Origin: Allokutzneria sp. A3M-2-11 16
GTDB lineage: Bacteria > Actinomycetota > Actinomycetes > Mycobacteriales > Pseudonocardiaceae
Reading direction: 5' to 3'
Assembly: GCF_024213555.1 (NCBI RefSeq)
Contig: NZ_JANAVO010000001.1
Coordinates: 1-64,000 of the forward strand
Length of the DNA stretch: 64,000 nucleotides
Shown: piece by piece, positions 35,639 through 49,145 of the stretch
Layout of the letters: each line of letters begins with the position of its first letter
Numbering within the stretch: position 1 is the stretch's first letter
Notes under the pieces: model-generated
What the model was told of the DNA's origin: nothing
The model's database searches: none
Seen by the model: the letters and a program-made list of their open reading frames with translations, nothing else
Translations under genes and position numbers: made by a program

Positions 35639-36880
35639 CTACGGCTCGACTACCTGCAACGGCGCACCGCCGCGAGTGCCGAGACGACGCCAGACCCAGA
35701 GCAGGGTTGCGCCGAAGAGGAACACGTACACGTTGGTGTAGACGTTGCCGAGGCCGCCCCACTCCGGGGCGCCGATCACACCGAGCGCGGGGATGTCCAT
35801 GCGGTGCCCCGTGAAGAAATGCATGGGCCACGAGAACGTCACCACGGCGAGGAGACTCAGCACTGCGATGTGCACTCGGCTGCTCCGCCACCAGTGCGCG
35901 GCGACGATCGCGAGCGGCACGAACCACACCCAGTGATGGCTCCACGAGATCGGCGACACCACGGCCCCGGTCATTCCGACGAGGGTGAAGGCCAGCAGCA
36001 TCTCCCCACGCCGCTGTGCGAGCACCGCCAGGGAGAACCCGGCCAGCACGGCGAGCAGCGCGAAGCCCAGCCACAGCACCGTGGGCGGCTCGTCCATTGT
36101 GAACAGTCGAGCGAGCAGGCCGTTGAGCGACTGGTTCATCGGGCTCGCGACTTCGCCGACGCGCTCGGCTTGGAGGAAGGTGCCGCTCCAGTACCGCAGC
36201 GCGTTGCCCGGCGTCACCGCGAGGCTGATCGCTACCGTGGCCAGGAATGTGCCGACCGCGACAAGAGCCGCCTTGTAGCGCCGCGTGACCAGGAAGTAGA
36301 TGACGAAGATGGCGGGCGTGATCTTGATACCGGCGGCGAGCCCGACCGCCAGACCGAGCCACACATCCGTGCGCTTGTGCAGCCCGAACAACAGGATCAC
36401 TAGCAGCACCAGGTTGATCTGACCGAGGTGCATCGTCCACGAAACCGGCTCCACCCAGAACAGCAACGCGGTCAGCCCCAGGGTGAGGCGACGCAGATCC
36501 CGGTCCGGCGCATAGCCCATGATCCGCAACGACAGCCAGACCGCGCAGGCCAGGAGCGCGGTGTTCACGGGGAACACCAACAGCTTCCACAGCCACAGCG
36601 GGCCGAGCACCATCGGCGCGAACAGCAACGTGGAGAACGGCGGGTAGGTGTAGGAGAACATCCCACCGGCGATCTTGGCTTCGTAGAGCGGCGAGCCTTC
36701 CACCAGCGCCCGCGCTCCGGCCTCGTAGACGGTGAGGTCGAGGAAGTCGGACATGATCACAAAGCCGGTGACGGCCCAGTGCAGCACGGAAATGGCGATG
36801 AACGCGGGGACCGTCACCACCGCGATCCACACCGCGTTGCGGGACACCCACGCCAACGGCTTCGGCGGGACAGGGCTCAT
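35639..36880 (-). CDS. Polytopic GT87-type (DUF2029) mannosyltransferase-like protein
   Basis: This encodes 413 residues from the ATG at 36880 (CGGAGG upstream), overlapping the stop of the GT39 gene (ATGA). About ten membrane helices are present. The family pattern is clear: SDFLDLTVYEAGARALVEGS and SYTYPPFSTLLFAPMVLGPL near the start, then HLGQINLVLLVILLFGLHKR and WLGLAVGLAAGIKITPAIFV. GT87 enzymes such as PimE transfer a sugar from a polyprenyl-phosphate donor outside the membrane. The acceptor here is unknown; the operon position suggests the isonitrile product or a lipid linked to it. Confidence 0.85.
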   Translation of the reverse strand: MSPVPPKPLAWVSRNAVWIAVVTVPAFIAISVLHWAVTGFVIMSDFLDLTVYEAGARALVEGSPLYEAKIAGGMFSYTYPPFSTLLFAPMVLGPLWLWKLLVFPVNTALLACAVWLSLRIMGYAPDRDLRRLTLGLTALLFWVEPVSWTMHLGQINLVLLVILLFGLHKRTDVWLGLAVGLAAGIKITPAIFVIYFLVTRRYKAALVAVGTFLATVAISLAVTPGNALRYWSGTFLQAERVGEVASPMNQSLNGLLARLFTMDEPPTVLWLGFALLAVLAGFSLAVLAQRRGEMLLAFTLVGMTGAVVSPISWSHHWVWFVPLAIVAAHWWRSSRVHIAVLSLLAVVTFSWPMHFFTGHRMDIPALGVIGAPEWGGLGNVYTNVYVFLFGATLLWVWRRLGTRGGAPLQVVEP

Positions 36881-38670
36881 CTTGCGCCTCCGGGGCGGCA
36901 ATCGAACAACAGCTCCGGGTGTCCCGGCGGCCCTGAGGGACCGGACGCGCCCTGGTAGTCGGCGACGGGCACGGGAGCGCAGTTCTTCGCCACCCACTCC
37001 TGCCGCTCGATCGACGTGCCTCCGCCCATGCCGCCGTGGAACCCACCGATGAGCACGTGCCGGACCTGCCCGGACCGCACCAGCTCCTGAAGCTCCACAA
37101 TGGACGGAACGGCGGCCGCACCGGTGAAGCCGCCCATGGGCAGCACGCTGTACCCGGCACGCAGGTAGGGCGCGGCGGTGTTCGCGGTTGGAACGGCGAA
37201 CATGTAGCGCTCGCGCGTGTGGTTCTGCTTCACATACTGCAGCACGCCGACGTTCGGAGTGACCATGTTCATGTCCCCCATCCCCGGCGGGAAAGGCATG
37301 TCCGGGGGCATTCCGTGCATGGCGGCCATTCCCGAGTCAGACAGAGCACTTCCTTGCCCCGCAACAGGGTTCAATGACGTCAAACCGTCGAGGACCTTCC
37401 CGGAAGCCATCACGGTGAACACCGCGGGGCCCGCCAACACCGCTGCGACTGCCACCGCGGGCAACCGCGCCACGAGCGCGACAGCCACACCCACCGCGAT
37501 CACGATCCCGAGCCACACCAAGTCTTCTCGGGTGCACAACACCACCGCCCAGGCACCCGTTCCGACGATCCCCACCCACGTGTTGAGGTGAAACGCGTAG
37601 GCGGCCAACGCCGCGACGGCCGGAGCCAAAGCCGCGGTGTAGTAGGGGTGAATGCCCGGCGCGGCGGAGAAAAGAACCGCGTGCGTCAGCAGCCACGTTC
37701 CCCACATGATCACACCCGCACGCTCAAAGTCCTTGCGCGGGAAGGACTTGCGGACAACCAGACCGAGAATGACGGCGATCAGGGCCAACGGGAGGAGCCA
37801 GCTGATCTGAACGCCGATCTCGGAGTTGAACAGGCGGAACGGGCCTGCCGCACCGCCGAAGTCCGCGAGGAAGCTGCTCACCTGGTCCGTCGCGGCGGTG
37901 CCGTGCGAGAAACGACCGAAGCCATTGTACAGCAACGCCATCTCCCACACGGAGTTGTTGGTGCTGCCGTCGACGTACGGACGATCCGCGGCCGGGGTCA
38001 ACGCAACCGCTATGAGCCACAAGGAACTGACCGCGAGCGCGAGCACCCCCGCGACCGCAGTCCGGGCGAGGCGGGACACCAAGCCTCCTGGAGCGGCGAC
38101 CAGGTAAGCGATTCCCAGTGCGGGCAGGACCAGGAACGCCTGCGTCATCTTCATCTGGAAGCCGACGCCGATCCACACCGCCGCGATCAGCAGCTGCGGC
38201 CAGCGCCCGCCCTTGATCGCCTTCGACGTGGCCAATGCCGCGCAAACCATGCACAGCACCAGGAACGTGTCGGGGATGTTCACCCGCGCCAGCACCACGG
38301 TGATCGGCGTCAAGGCGAACACGGCTGCGGCGATGAGCCCCGCACGCGTGCCGATCCAGAGCCGCACAGCCGAGTACAGCACCGGAACCGTTGCCGCTGC
38401 CGCAAGGGCTTGGGGCAGCAGGACGGCCCAGGCGTGGAAGCCGAACACGCGCACCGACAACGCCTGCATCCACAGCGCGCCCGGAACCTTGTCCACCGAG
38501 ATCGTCCCGGCCGGATCGAAGGCACCGTAGAAGAACGCGTGCCAGCTCTCGCTCATCGAGCGAACACCGACCGTGTAGTAGTAATGCGGTTCGACTCGGC
38601 CGAAAGCCCAGAAGGCCAACAGGAAAGTCGCAGCGGTGAGGCCCAATACGGCCAGGGAACGAGTTTTCAC
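36877..38670 (-). CDS. Polytopic GT39-type glycosyltransferase (ArnT/PMT-like)
   Basis: This encodes 597 residues from a GTG at 38670, overlapping the isnB stop by 4 bases. GT-C fold: VEPHYYYTVGVRSMSESWHA and FDPAGTISVDKVPGALWMQA in the first loop, then VLARVNIPDTFLVLCMVCAA and about a dozen helices. The extracytoplasmic C-terminal part has an unusual methionine-rich stretch (GMAAMHGMPPDMPFPPGMGD, then MNMV). It ends in a soluble domain (YMFAVPTANTAAPYLRAGYS, VLIGGFHGGMGGG). Enzymes of this family use polyprenyl-phosphate sugars. Tight coupling to isnB implies a role in the same pathway. Third-position GC looks lower than in neighbours (not computed). Confidence 0.87.
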   Translation of the reverse strand: MKTRSLAVLGLTAATFLLAFWAFGRVEPHYYYTVGVRSMSESWHAFFYGAFDPAGTISVDKVPGALWMQALSVRVFGFHAWAVLLPQALAAAATVPVLYSAVRLWIGTRAGLIAAAVFALTPITVVLARVNIPDTFLVLCMVCAALATSKAIKGGRWPQLLIAAVWIGVGFQMKMTQAFLVLPALGIAYLVAAPGGLVSRLARTAVAGVLALAVSSLWLIAVALTPAADRPYVDGSTNNSVWEMALLYNGFGRFSHGTAATDQVSSFLADFGGAAGPFRLFNSEIGVQISWLLPLALIAVILGLVVRKSFPRKDFERAGVIMWGTWLLTHAVLFSAAPGIHPYYTAALAPAVAALAAYAFHLNTWVGIVGTGAWAVVLCTREDLVWLGIVIAVGVAVALVARLPAVAVAAVLAGPAVFTVMASGKVLDGLTSLNPVAGQGSALSDSGMAAMHGMPPDMPFPPGMGDMNMVTPNVGVLQYVKQNHTRERYMFAVPTANTAAPYLRAGYSVLPMGGFTGAAAVPSIVELQELVRSGQVRHVLIGGFHGGMGGGTSIERQEWVAKNCAPVPVADYQGASGPSGPPGHPELLFDCRPGGAR

Positions 38671-39497
38671 AGCGCGGGGTTCCTGAAGGGCGGGTCGCCG
38701 AGCACGTGCACGCGGCGCAGGTGGCGGGGCGCGCGGTGGGTGAAAGCCTCACGACCGTGCAACAGCGTGTAGTTGTCGGTGATCACCAGATCGCCGTCGA
38801 CCCAGTTGTGCGCGTAGTAGTGGCGCGGGTCGTAGAGCGCCTTCTGGAGTTCTTCAAGCAGCGCATGAACATCCTCGCTGGCCACGCCGTCGAAGCTGTG
38901 GCTCGGCCGGTTGAGGAACGCCGAATCGTCGGCGAGCGGCGGCTCGTTGTACCGCATCGTCGGCACGCCCGTGGTCGGATGCGGTACCACCAAAGGAGAA
39001 ACCGCCTTCCCTCCGTAGTGGACCTTGTTCTGGATGCGGTAGGTCACGGTGATGTCGCGCCACCGCTCGACCGTCGCGGGGTCGGCGGATGCGAGCACAG
39101 CGCTGGAGTCGCTGAACGTGGTGCGGCCACCGTTGCCCGCGCCTGGCGCGCTGACGCACTGGAAGACCTGGAACTCCGGGATCATCGGCTTGTACATGCC
39201 GTCCCAGTGCAGCGGGACGTAGCTGTGGTCGAAGATGTGGTCGGTCGGCGCGTCGGTCTCGACCAGTTCGAGCACGGCGCCGAAGGGCCACATCATGACC
39301 TCGCCGAGGGTGCCGCACCACGCGGTCAGGTCCTCGGCGTTGGTGAAGTCGCGGAACCCGCGCAACACGAGGATGTGGTGCTCCCGGGCGAGCGCGAGCA
39401 AGGCTTCCGGGGCGAGCGTCGTGGGGTTCGTTCCTGGCGCGCCCGCCTGGACGAGCACGCCGAAGGAACCGATTTTCTGTTGCTGTGCAAGGGACAT
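38667..39497 (-). CDS. isnB: Fe(II)/2-oxoglutarate oxygenase of the isonitrile pathway (IsnB/PvcB-like)
   Basis: This encodes 276 residues from the ATG at 39497 with AAGGAAACC upstream. It is a TauD/TfdA-family oxygenase: HHILVLRGFRDFTNAEDLTA, the iron ligands H97 and D99 in VPLHWDG, distal H247 in YTLLHGREAF, and the 2-oxoglutarate arginine region HRAPRHLRRVHV. It starts 11 bases after the isonitrile synthase gene. In PvcB/IsnB systems this enzyme converts the isonitrile of tyrosine or tryptophan to a vinyl isonitrile by decarboxylation and desaturation. The pairing makes the call firm; the exact reaction is inferred. Confidence 0.87.
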   Translation of the reverse strand: MSLAQQQKIGSFGVLVQAGAPGTNPTTLAPEALLALAREHHILVLRGFRDFTNAEDLTAWCGTLGEVMMWPFGAVLELVETDAPTDHIFDHSYVPLHWDGMYKPMIPEFQVFQCVSAPGAGNGGRTTFSDSSAVLASADPATVERWRDITVTYRIQNKVHYGGKAVSPLVVPHPTTGVPTMRYNEPPLADDSAFLNRPSHSFDGVASEDVHALLEELQKALYDPRHYYAHNWVDGDLVITDNYTLLHGREAFTHRAPRHLRRVHVLGDPPFRNPAL

Positions 39498-39508
39498 GAC
39501 GGTTTCCT

Positions 39509-40486
39509 TCAGCCCGTGAGGCGAGACAGGACGTAGTGGCTGGGCCGGCCACCCCGCCGGACGAGGGTGGCGCCGAGCCGTTCGGCGTCGGCCCGCTTGT
39601 GCAGCTCCGGGCGCCCGTCGACCATGACGGTGACGCCGTGCCAGGGGGTGAGCCAGCTGTCCGCCGTCTCCATCAGCAGGATGCCGAGCTTCGCGGAACC
39701 GCACGCCTGCGGGTGAATGGACAGGCGAACGGCGTCGGTGAACCGCTCGGCGAGCAGCGCGCCCCACGCCCGGCTGCGCTGGATGACCCCGTACGCGCGG
39801 CGCCGGGCTTCGCGCAGCGCCGCCGCCCTGCTGCCCGCGTAGTCGGGGCCGAGCTGGTCCTCGAACAGGAACCGCGTCATCCCCCGGTAGATGCTCAGCG
39901 CGTGCCCGCCCGCCTTGACCTCGGCGCGCACCGACTCCACCGGCTCCGCGTAGTGGGTCACCAGGTGCTGACGCATCGCGTCGTGATCGTCGCCCAGGTG
40001 CACGTCGTCGAGGTCGAAGACGTCCAGCCGCTCCGCGCCGATCCGGTCGATCATCGCGAGCAGTTCGCGGCGGTAAGCCGTGACGTCGGAGTCCGGAACG
40101 CCGATCAGGTCACCGAATACGCGCCCGTCGGAACAGATCACGAAGCGCGCGCCGGGCGAGTAGACGCGCTCGATCCGATCGCAGACCGACTGGAGGAACT
40201 CCAGCGCCACGCGTTCGGCCATGTCCGGTAAATGGCTGATCGTCTTCGCGCGGTTCGGCGACTTCGCCGGAAAGGCGGGCAGCACAAGCTGGATTTCCCG
40301 CCCCGCCGCCATCGCGGCCTCGATCTTGCGCAGGTGCGGCGCGGCACAGGCGGCGCAGGGCTCGGGGTGCTCCCCCGGCAGCCGTCGTTGGTAGGCCATG
40401 AGCAGGCGGGCAACGGCGTCGGCCGGGTTGTCGCCGCCGGGTTCCACGGTCGAGACGACCTGGTCCGACAGCACGGAGTTGACCAT
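39509..40486 (-). CDS. isnA: L-tyrosine/L-tryptophan isonitrile synthase (IsnA/PvcA family)
   Basis: This encodes 325 residues from the ATG at 40486, chosen for its GAGGGGGATT ribosome site; the frame is open to 40543. The length is that of PvcA (about 328). Family motifs: LVLPAFPAKSPNRAKT (residues 68-82), FVICSDGRVFGDLIGVPDSD (115-134), FDLDDVHLGDDHDAMR, then SIYRGMTRFLFEDQ and IHPQACGSAKLGILL. Such enzymes condense the amino-acid amine with a carbon of ribulose 5-phosphate to form an isonitrile. It leads an operon with isnB and two glycosyltransferases. Confidence 0.9.
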   Translation of the reverse strand: MVNSVLSDQVVSTVEPGGDNPADAVARLLMAYQRRLPGEHPEPCAACAAPHLRKIEAAMAAGREIQLVLPAFPAKSPNRAKTISHLPDMAERVALEFLQSVCDRIERVYSPGARFVICSDGRVFGDLIGVPDSDVTAYRRELLAMIDRIGAERLDVFDLDDVHLGDDHDAMRQHLVTHYAEPVESVRAEVKAGGHALSIYRGMTRFLFEDQLGPDYAGSRAAALREARRRAYGVIQRSRAWGALLAERFTDAVRLSIHPQACGSAKLGILLMETADSWLTPWHGVTVMVDGRPELHKRADAERLGATLVRRGGRPSHYVLSRLTG

Positions 40487-40563
40487 CCCCGAATCCCCCT
40501 CATATCTCGCCTGCACGGCCGGAGCATCCCAAGGGCGATTCAATGTCGAACAATCTCACTTGC

Positions 40564-40582
40564 GCATAGCTTCGTGCTATGC
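40564..40582. promoter_or_regulatory. Inverted repeat upstream of isnA
   Basis: GCATAGC at 40564-40570, a 5-base spacer and GCTATGC at 40576-40582 form a perfect 7-bp inverted repeat about 80 bases before the isnA start. It is AT-richer than its surroundings. It could be an operator. Confidence 0.4.
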
Positions 40583-40660
40583 CCCTCGGGAAAGCCGGGC
40601 GCGAGGTGGGGTGATTCGAGAAGTCGAAGCGCGCCGGACCAGCCGGACGGCGTACGCCGA

Positions 40661-40691
40661 ACGGCCCCCGGACAGCGTTGTCCGGGGCCGT
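40661..40691 (-). terminator. Hairpin after gltD
   Basis: ACGGCCCCCGGACA at 40661-40674 pairs with TGTCCGGGGCCGT at 40679-40691 with one bulged C. It lies just beyond the gltD stop and separates the gltBD operon from isnA. Confidence 0.7.
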
Positions 40692-40702
40692 GGAAAAAGC
40701 GG

Positions 40703-42200
40703 TTACACCACCGAGAGCGGAATCGCCGTGGGGTGGACCGGAGCGGGCAGGTCGGAGGCGCCGGTGAGGTAGGTGTCCACCGCGTTGGCCACCGAGCGAC
40801 CCTCCGCGATCGCCCACACCACAAGGGAAGCGCCGCGGTGCGCGTCCCCGCAGACGAACACGCCGGGCGTGCTGGTCTGCCAGTCGGTGCCGCAGGACAG
40901 GGTGCCGCGCGGGGACAGCGCCAGCCCGAGGTCGTCGAGCAGCCGCATGTGCTCGACCCCCTCGAAACCGATCGCCAGCAGCGCCAGGTCGCAGGGGATC
41001 TCCTCGATCTCCTCCGACTGCGGCACCACCTGGCGGCGGCCGGAGGCGTCGCGCTCCACCCGGACCTTGCGCAGCCGCACCGCGCGAACCCGGCCGGTCC
41101 CATCGTCCACAAAGGACTCGACCGCGACCGCGTACAGCCGCTCGCCGCCCTCCTCGTGCGCGGCGTAGGAGCGCAGCACCCACGGCCAGGTCGGCCACGG
41201 CGAGCGGTCGTCGTCGCGCGTGGACGGGGGCTGCGGGTACTGGTCGAGCTGGAACACCCGGACCGCGCCCTGGCGGTGCGCCGTGCCGAGGCAGTCCGCC
41301 CCGGTGTCCCCGCCACCGATGATCACGACGTTCTTGCCGGCCGCGTCGATCGGCGTCGGGCCGTCGCCCTCGCAGAACTTGTTGGCGGGCACCAGGTGTT
41401 CCATCGCCAGGTGCACGCCGCGCAGCTGCCTGCCCGGGGTCTCCGGCGTGTCCCGGCCGCGCAGCGCGCCCACCGCGAGCACGACCGCGTCGAACTCCGA
41501 GTGCAGCTTCTCCACCGGCAGGTCGACGCCGACCTCGCAGTTGGTGATGAAGCGGGTGCCTTCCGCGCGCAGCTGGGCCAGTCTGCGGTCGAGGACCTTC
41601 TTCTCCATCTTGAACTCGGGGATGCCGTAGCGGAGCAGGCCGCCGAGCCGGTCGTCCCGCTCGAAGACGGTGACCTCGTGGCCCGCCCTGGTCAGCTGCT
41701 GCGCCGCCGCGAGGCCCGCGGGGCCCGAGCCGACCACGGCCACCTTCTTGCCGGTGGAGACCCCGGAGGGCAGCGTCTCCACCGTGCCGGATTCCCAGGC
41801 CACGTCGGCGATCGCCTGCTCGACGCGCTTGATCGCCACCGCGCCGCCGGAGTCGTGCGAGATCGCCAGCACGCAGGCCGCCTCGCACGGCGCCGGGCAC
41901 AGCCGCCCGGTGAACTCCGGGAAGTTGTTGGTGGCGTGCAAGCGTTCCGCGGCCTGCTCCCAGTCGCCGCGGCGCACCAGGTCGTTCCACTCCGGGATCA
42001 GGTTGCCCAGCGGGCAGCCCGCGGAACCGGAGTGGCAGAACGGGATGCCGCAGTCCATGCACCTGGCCGCCTGGGGGCGGACCTGGTCGTCGCGCTCGGG
42101 CTGCTCGATCGCCTCGTAGACCTCGGCCCAGTCGCCGAGCCGGTCGTCGACCGGGCGCTTGGCACCGTCGGCGCGGCGGTACTTCAGGAAACCGTTCGGG

Positions 42201-42208
<8 letters not shown>
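40703..42208 (-). CDS. gltD: Glutamate synthase, small subunit
   Basis: This encodes 501 residues from the GTG at 42208 (GGAGGCG upstream), overlapping gltB by 8 bases. The N-terminal iron-sulfur region has [20 protein letters not shown] and [10 protein letters not shown]. The FAD-binding fold follows ([20 protein letters not shown]), then an NADPH-binding Rossmann fold ([20 protein letters not shown]). The C-terminal FAD contact is [20 protein letters not shown]. It passes electrons from NADPH to the large subunit for glutamate synthesis. Confidence 0.96.
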
Positions 42209-46757
<4,549 letters not shown>

Positions 46758-46856
46758 GCGCAGACCTCCCTCGTCGTCCTCGTGCAGTCCAAAGTGGGGG
46801 CTGCGGGACGACGGTGGCCCGCTCAAAAGCGCCTGGTATGCCACAGGCAGCATGTT

Positions 46857-46879
46857 TGTTACGGGGACTGTAACAGTCC
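46857..46879. promoter_or_regulatory. Palindrome in the gltB promoter region
   Basis: TGTTAC-N7-GTAACA (46857-46875) overlaps the hairpin GGACTG-TAA-CAGTCC (46865-46879), 100-120 bases before gltB. It resembles, with one extra spacer base, the GTnAC half-sites of actinobacterial GlnR boxes, which would fit nitrogen control. Confidence 0.4.
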
Positions 46880-46984
46880 GGAAATAGCAGGGCACCCTCT
46901 TCTGGGTGGTATCCCACACCCGGGCGTAACGATTCGTGTGGTCGACACGATATAGCGCCCGACGTAGCAGTACGCGCGTCCTGG

Positions 46985-47130
46985 GTTCTGTCCAGGCGGA
47001 ACGCGAGTCTACTGGTAGTTTTCCCCACGCCCGCTCGGTAGCGAAGTCCGGTGCGATCCCGGCGCTGTCCCGCAACTGTGATGGCCTGCTCGTCTCCGAG
47101 CCGGCTGAGCCAGGTCGCCTTCCGCGCGCG
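46985..47130 (+). ncRNA. Cobalamin (B12) riboswitch
   Basis: The core of the cobalamin riboswitch is readable: AAGTCCGGTGCGATCCCGGC, then GCTGTCCCGCAACTGTGATG (47044-47083), then a variable arm and the closing segment GAGCCAGGTCGCC (about 47107-47119). It precedes a binding protein-permease-ATPase operon by about 40 bases. With B12 bound it should shut off expression of the importer. Outer boundaries are approximate. Confidence 0.88.
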
Positions 47131-47169
47131 CTCGACATCCGACACTCCCGCACCGAGGACGTGAGACGA

Positions 47170-48102
47170 GTGCTGTTCCGTCGCCTGACCGCCGCTGTCG
47201 CCATCGCGGCGGCCCTGACCGGCTGCGCCACCCGCCAGCCCGCCCCCTCCCCCGGCACCCCGCCCGCCGCCGACTTCCCGGTGGAGGTGAGCGTCCCCGG
47301 CGGCTCGACCGGGCTGAAGCTGGAGAAGCGGCCGGAGCGGATCATCTCGCTCAACCCGAGCAGCACCGAGGTGCTCTACGCGGTCGGCGCCGGCAAGCAG
47401 GTCGTCGCCGTGGACGACCAGTCCACCTTCCCGGCCGAGGCGCCGAAGACCACGCTCTCCGGCTTCAAGCCGAACCTGGAGGCGATCGCCAACCACAAGC
47501 CGGACCTGGTGCTGGCCTCCAACGACATCGACAACCTGGTCGCCGGGCTCGGGCAGCTGAAGATCCAGGTGCTGCTGGTGCCGCCCGCCAAGACGCTGGA
47601 CGAGGCGTTCACCCAGGTCAGCGCCGTGGGCAAGGCCACAGGGCACGCGGCGGCCGGCGAGGCGCTCGCGCAGCGGATGCGCACCGACATCGACAAGATC
47701 GTGGCCGAGACCCGCAAGTCCGCCAAGCCGCTGAGCTACTACCACGAGCTGGACAACTCGCTGTACAGCGTCAGCTCCAAGACCTTCGTCGGCCACGTCT
47801 ACGCGCGCTTCGGCCTGGTCAACATCGCCGACGACGGGGACAAGAGCGGCAGCGGCTACCCGCAGCTGAGCGCGGAGTACCTGGTCAAGGCCAACCCCGA
47901 CCTGATCTTCCTCGCCGACACCAAGTGCTGCGCGCAGAACGCCCAGAGCGTGGCCGCGCGGCCGGGCTGGCAGACGGTCACCGCGGTCAAGAACAACGGT
48001 GTGATCGCGCTGGACGACGACATCGCCTCCCGCTGGGGTCCGCGCGTGGTGGACCTCGTCCGCACCGTCTCCTCGGCCGTCTCGGCAGCCGCCGCCAAGT
48101 GA
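47170..48102 (+). CDS. btuF: Cobalamin ABC transporter substrate-binding lipoprotein (BtuF-like)
   Basis: This encodes 310 residues from the GTG at 47170; a GTG at 47161 is in frame but sits too close to the GAGGAC site. A lipoprotein signal ([11 protein letters not shown]) leads to a helical-backbone metal/B12 receptor: [60 protein letters not shown] and [17 protein letters not shown]. The riboswitch directly upstream indicates B12 or a corrinoid as the ligand rather than a siderophore. The stop overlaps the permease start (GTGA). Confidence 0.88.
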   Translation: MLFRRLTAAVAIAAALTGCATRQPAPSPGTPPAADFPVEVSVPGGSTGLKLEKRPERIISLNPSSTEVLYAVGAGKQVVAVDDQSTFPAEAPKTTLSGFKPNLEAIANHKPDLVLASNDIDNLVAGLGQLKIQVLLVPPAKTLDEAFTQVSAVGKATGHAAAGEALAQRMRTDIDKIVAETRKSAKPLSYYHELDNSLYSVSSKTFVGHVYARFGLVNIADDGDKSGSGYPQLSAEYLVKANPDLIFLADTKCCAQNAQSVAARPGWQTVTAVKNNGVIALDDDIASRWGPRVVDLVRTVSSAVSAAAAK

Positions 48103-49145
48103 GCGATCCGCGGCCGACCAGGCTCACCTGGCGGCAGGTGGCGGTCGGCTGCGCGCTGCTGGTGGTCGTGGTCGTGGCTTCGGTGCTGCTCGGCGCGATC
48201 GACCTCGGCTGGGGCCGGGTGCTCACCGAGTTCTGGGCGCAGCTGACCGGCGGGGTGTCGCCGCTGTCGGAGCAGGAGGCCGCGATCCTCTGGCAGATCC
48301 GGGTACCCAGGGTGGTGCTCGGCTGCCTGGTCGGCGGGGCGCTCGCGGTCTCCGGCGCCGCCTTCCAGGGCGTGTTCCGCAACCCGCTCGCCGACCCCTA
48401 CCTGCTCGGCGCGGCGGCCGGGGCGGGCCTGGCGGCCACCCTCATGGTCTTCGCGGTCCCCGCCTCCCAGGAGATGGCGCAGGGCTGGTCGATCGGGCCG
48501 CTGCCCCTCGCGGCGTTCCTCGGCGCGATCGGCGGGGTCGGGCTGACCTGGGCGCTCGGCCGCTCCGCTGGCAGCGGCACCGCGACCCTGGTGCTGGCCG
48601 GGGTCGCGGTCGCGTCGTTCCTGACCGCGGTGCAGACCTTCGTCCAGCAGCTCAACGTGGAGAACCTGCGGGTCATCTACAACTGGATGCTCGGCGGGCT
48701 GGGCACCACGGGGTGGAACGAGGTCCTGCTGATCCTGCCGTACGTGGCCGTCTCCTCGGCCGTGCTGTGCGCGAGCGGCCGCCTGATCGACGTGCTCGGC
48801 GTCGGTGACGAGGAAGCCTCGGCCCTGGGGCTGCGACCGGCCCGCGTGCGGCTGCTGGTGCTCGTCGCGGCTTCCCTGGCGACGGCGGCGGCGGTCTCGG
48901 TCAGCGGCCTGATCGGCTTCGTGGGAATCGTTGTGCCCCATGTGATCCGGCTGATGGTGGCGGGCAGCTACCGCGTGCTGGTGCCGCTCTCGCTGATCGG
49001 CGGGGCGATCTTCCTCGCGGCGGCCGACGTCGCCGCGAGGACCGTGATGGCGCCTTCCGAGCTACCCATCGGCGTGATCACCGCGTTCACCGGCGCGCCG
49101 TTCTTCGCCTTCGTGCTGCGGGCGACGCGCAAGGAGCGTGCGTGA
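48099..49145 (+). CDS. btuC: Cobalamin ABC transporter permease (FecCD/BtuC family)
   Basis: This encodes 348 residues from a GTG overlapping the upstream stop. It is a ten-helix FecCD protein: WQIRVPRVVLGCLVGGALAV, SGAAFQGVFRNPLADPYLLG (family signature), GVAVASFLTAVQTFVQQ, YNWMLGGLGTTGWNEV and VSVSGLIGFVGIVVPHVIRL. It forms the dimeric channel that works with the ATPase encoded next. The four-base overlaps on both sides show tight translational coupling. Confidence 0.93.
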   Translation: MSDPRPTRLTWRQVAVGCALLVVVVVASVLLGAIDLGWGRVLTEFWAQLTGGVSPLSEQEAAILWQIRVPRVVLGCLVGGALAVSGAAFQGVFRNPLADPYLLGAAAGAGLAATLMVFAVPASQEMAQGWSIGPLPLAAFLGAIGGVGLTWALGRSAGSGTATLVLAGVAVASFLTAVQTFVQQLNVENLRVIYNWMLGGLGTTGWNEVLLILPYVAVSSAVLCASGRLIDVLGVGDEEASALGLRPARVRLLVLVAASLATAAAVSVSGLIGFVGIVVPHVIRLMVAGSYRVLVPLSLIGGAIFLAAADVAARTVMAPSELPIGVITAFTGAPFFAFVLRATRKERA

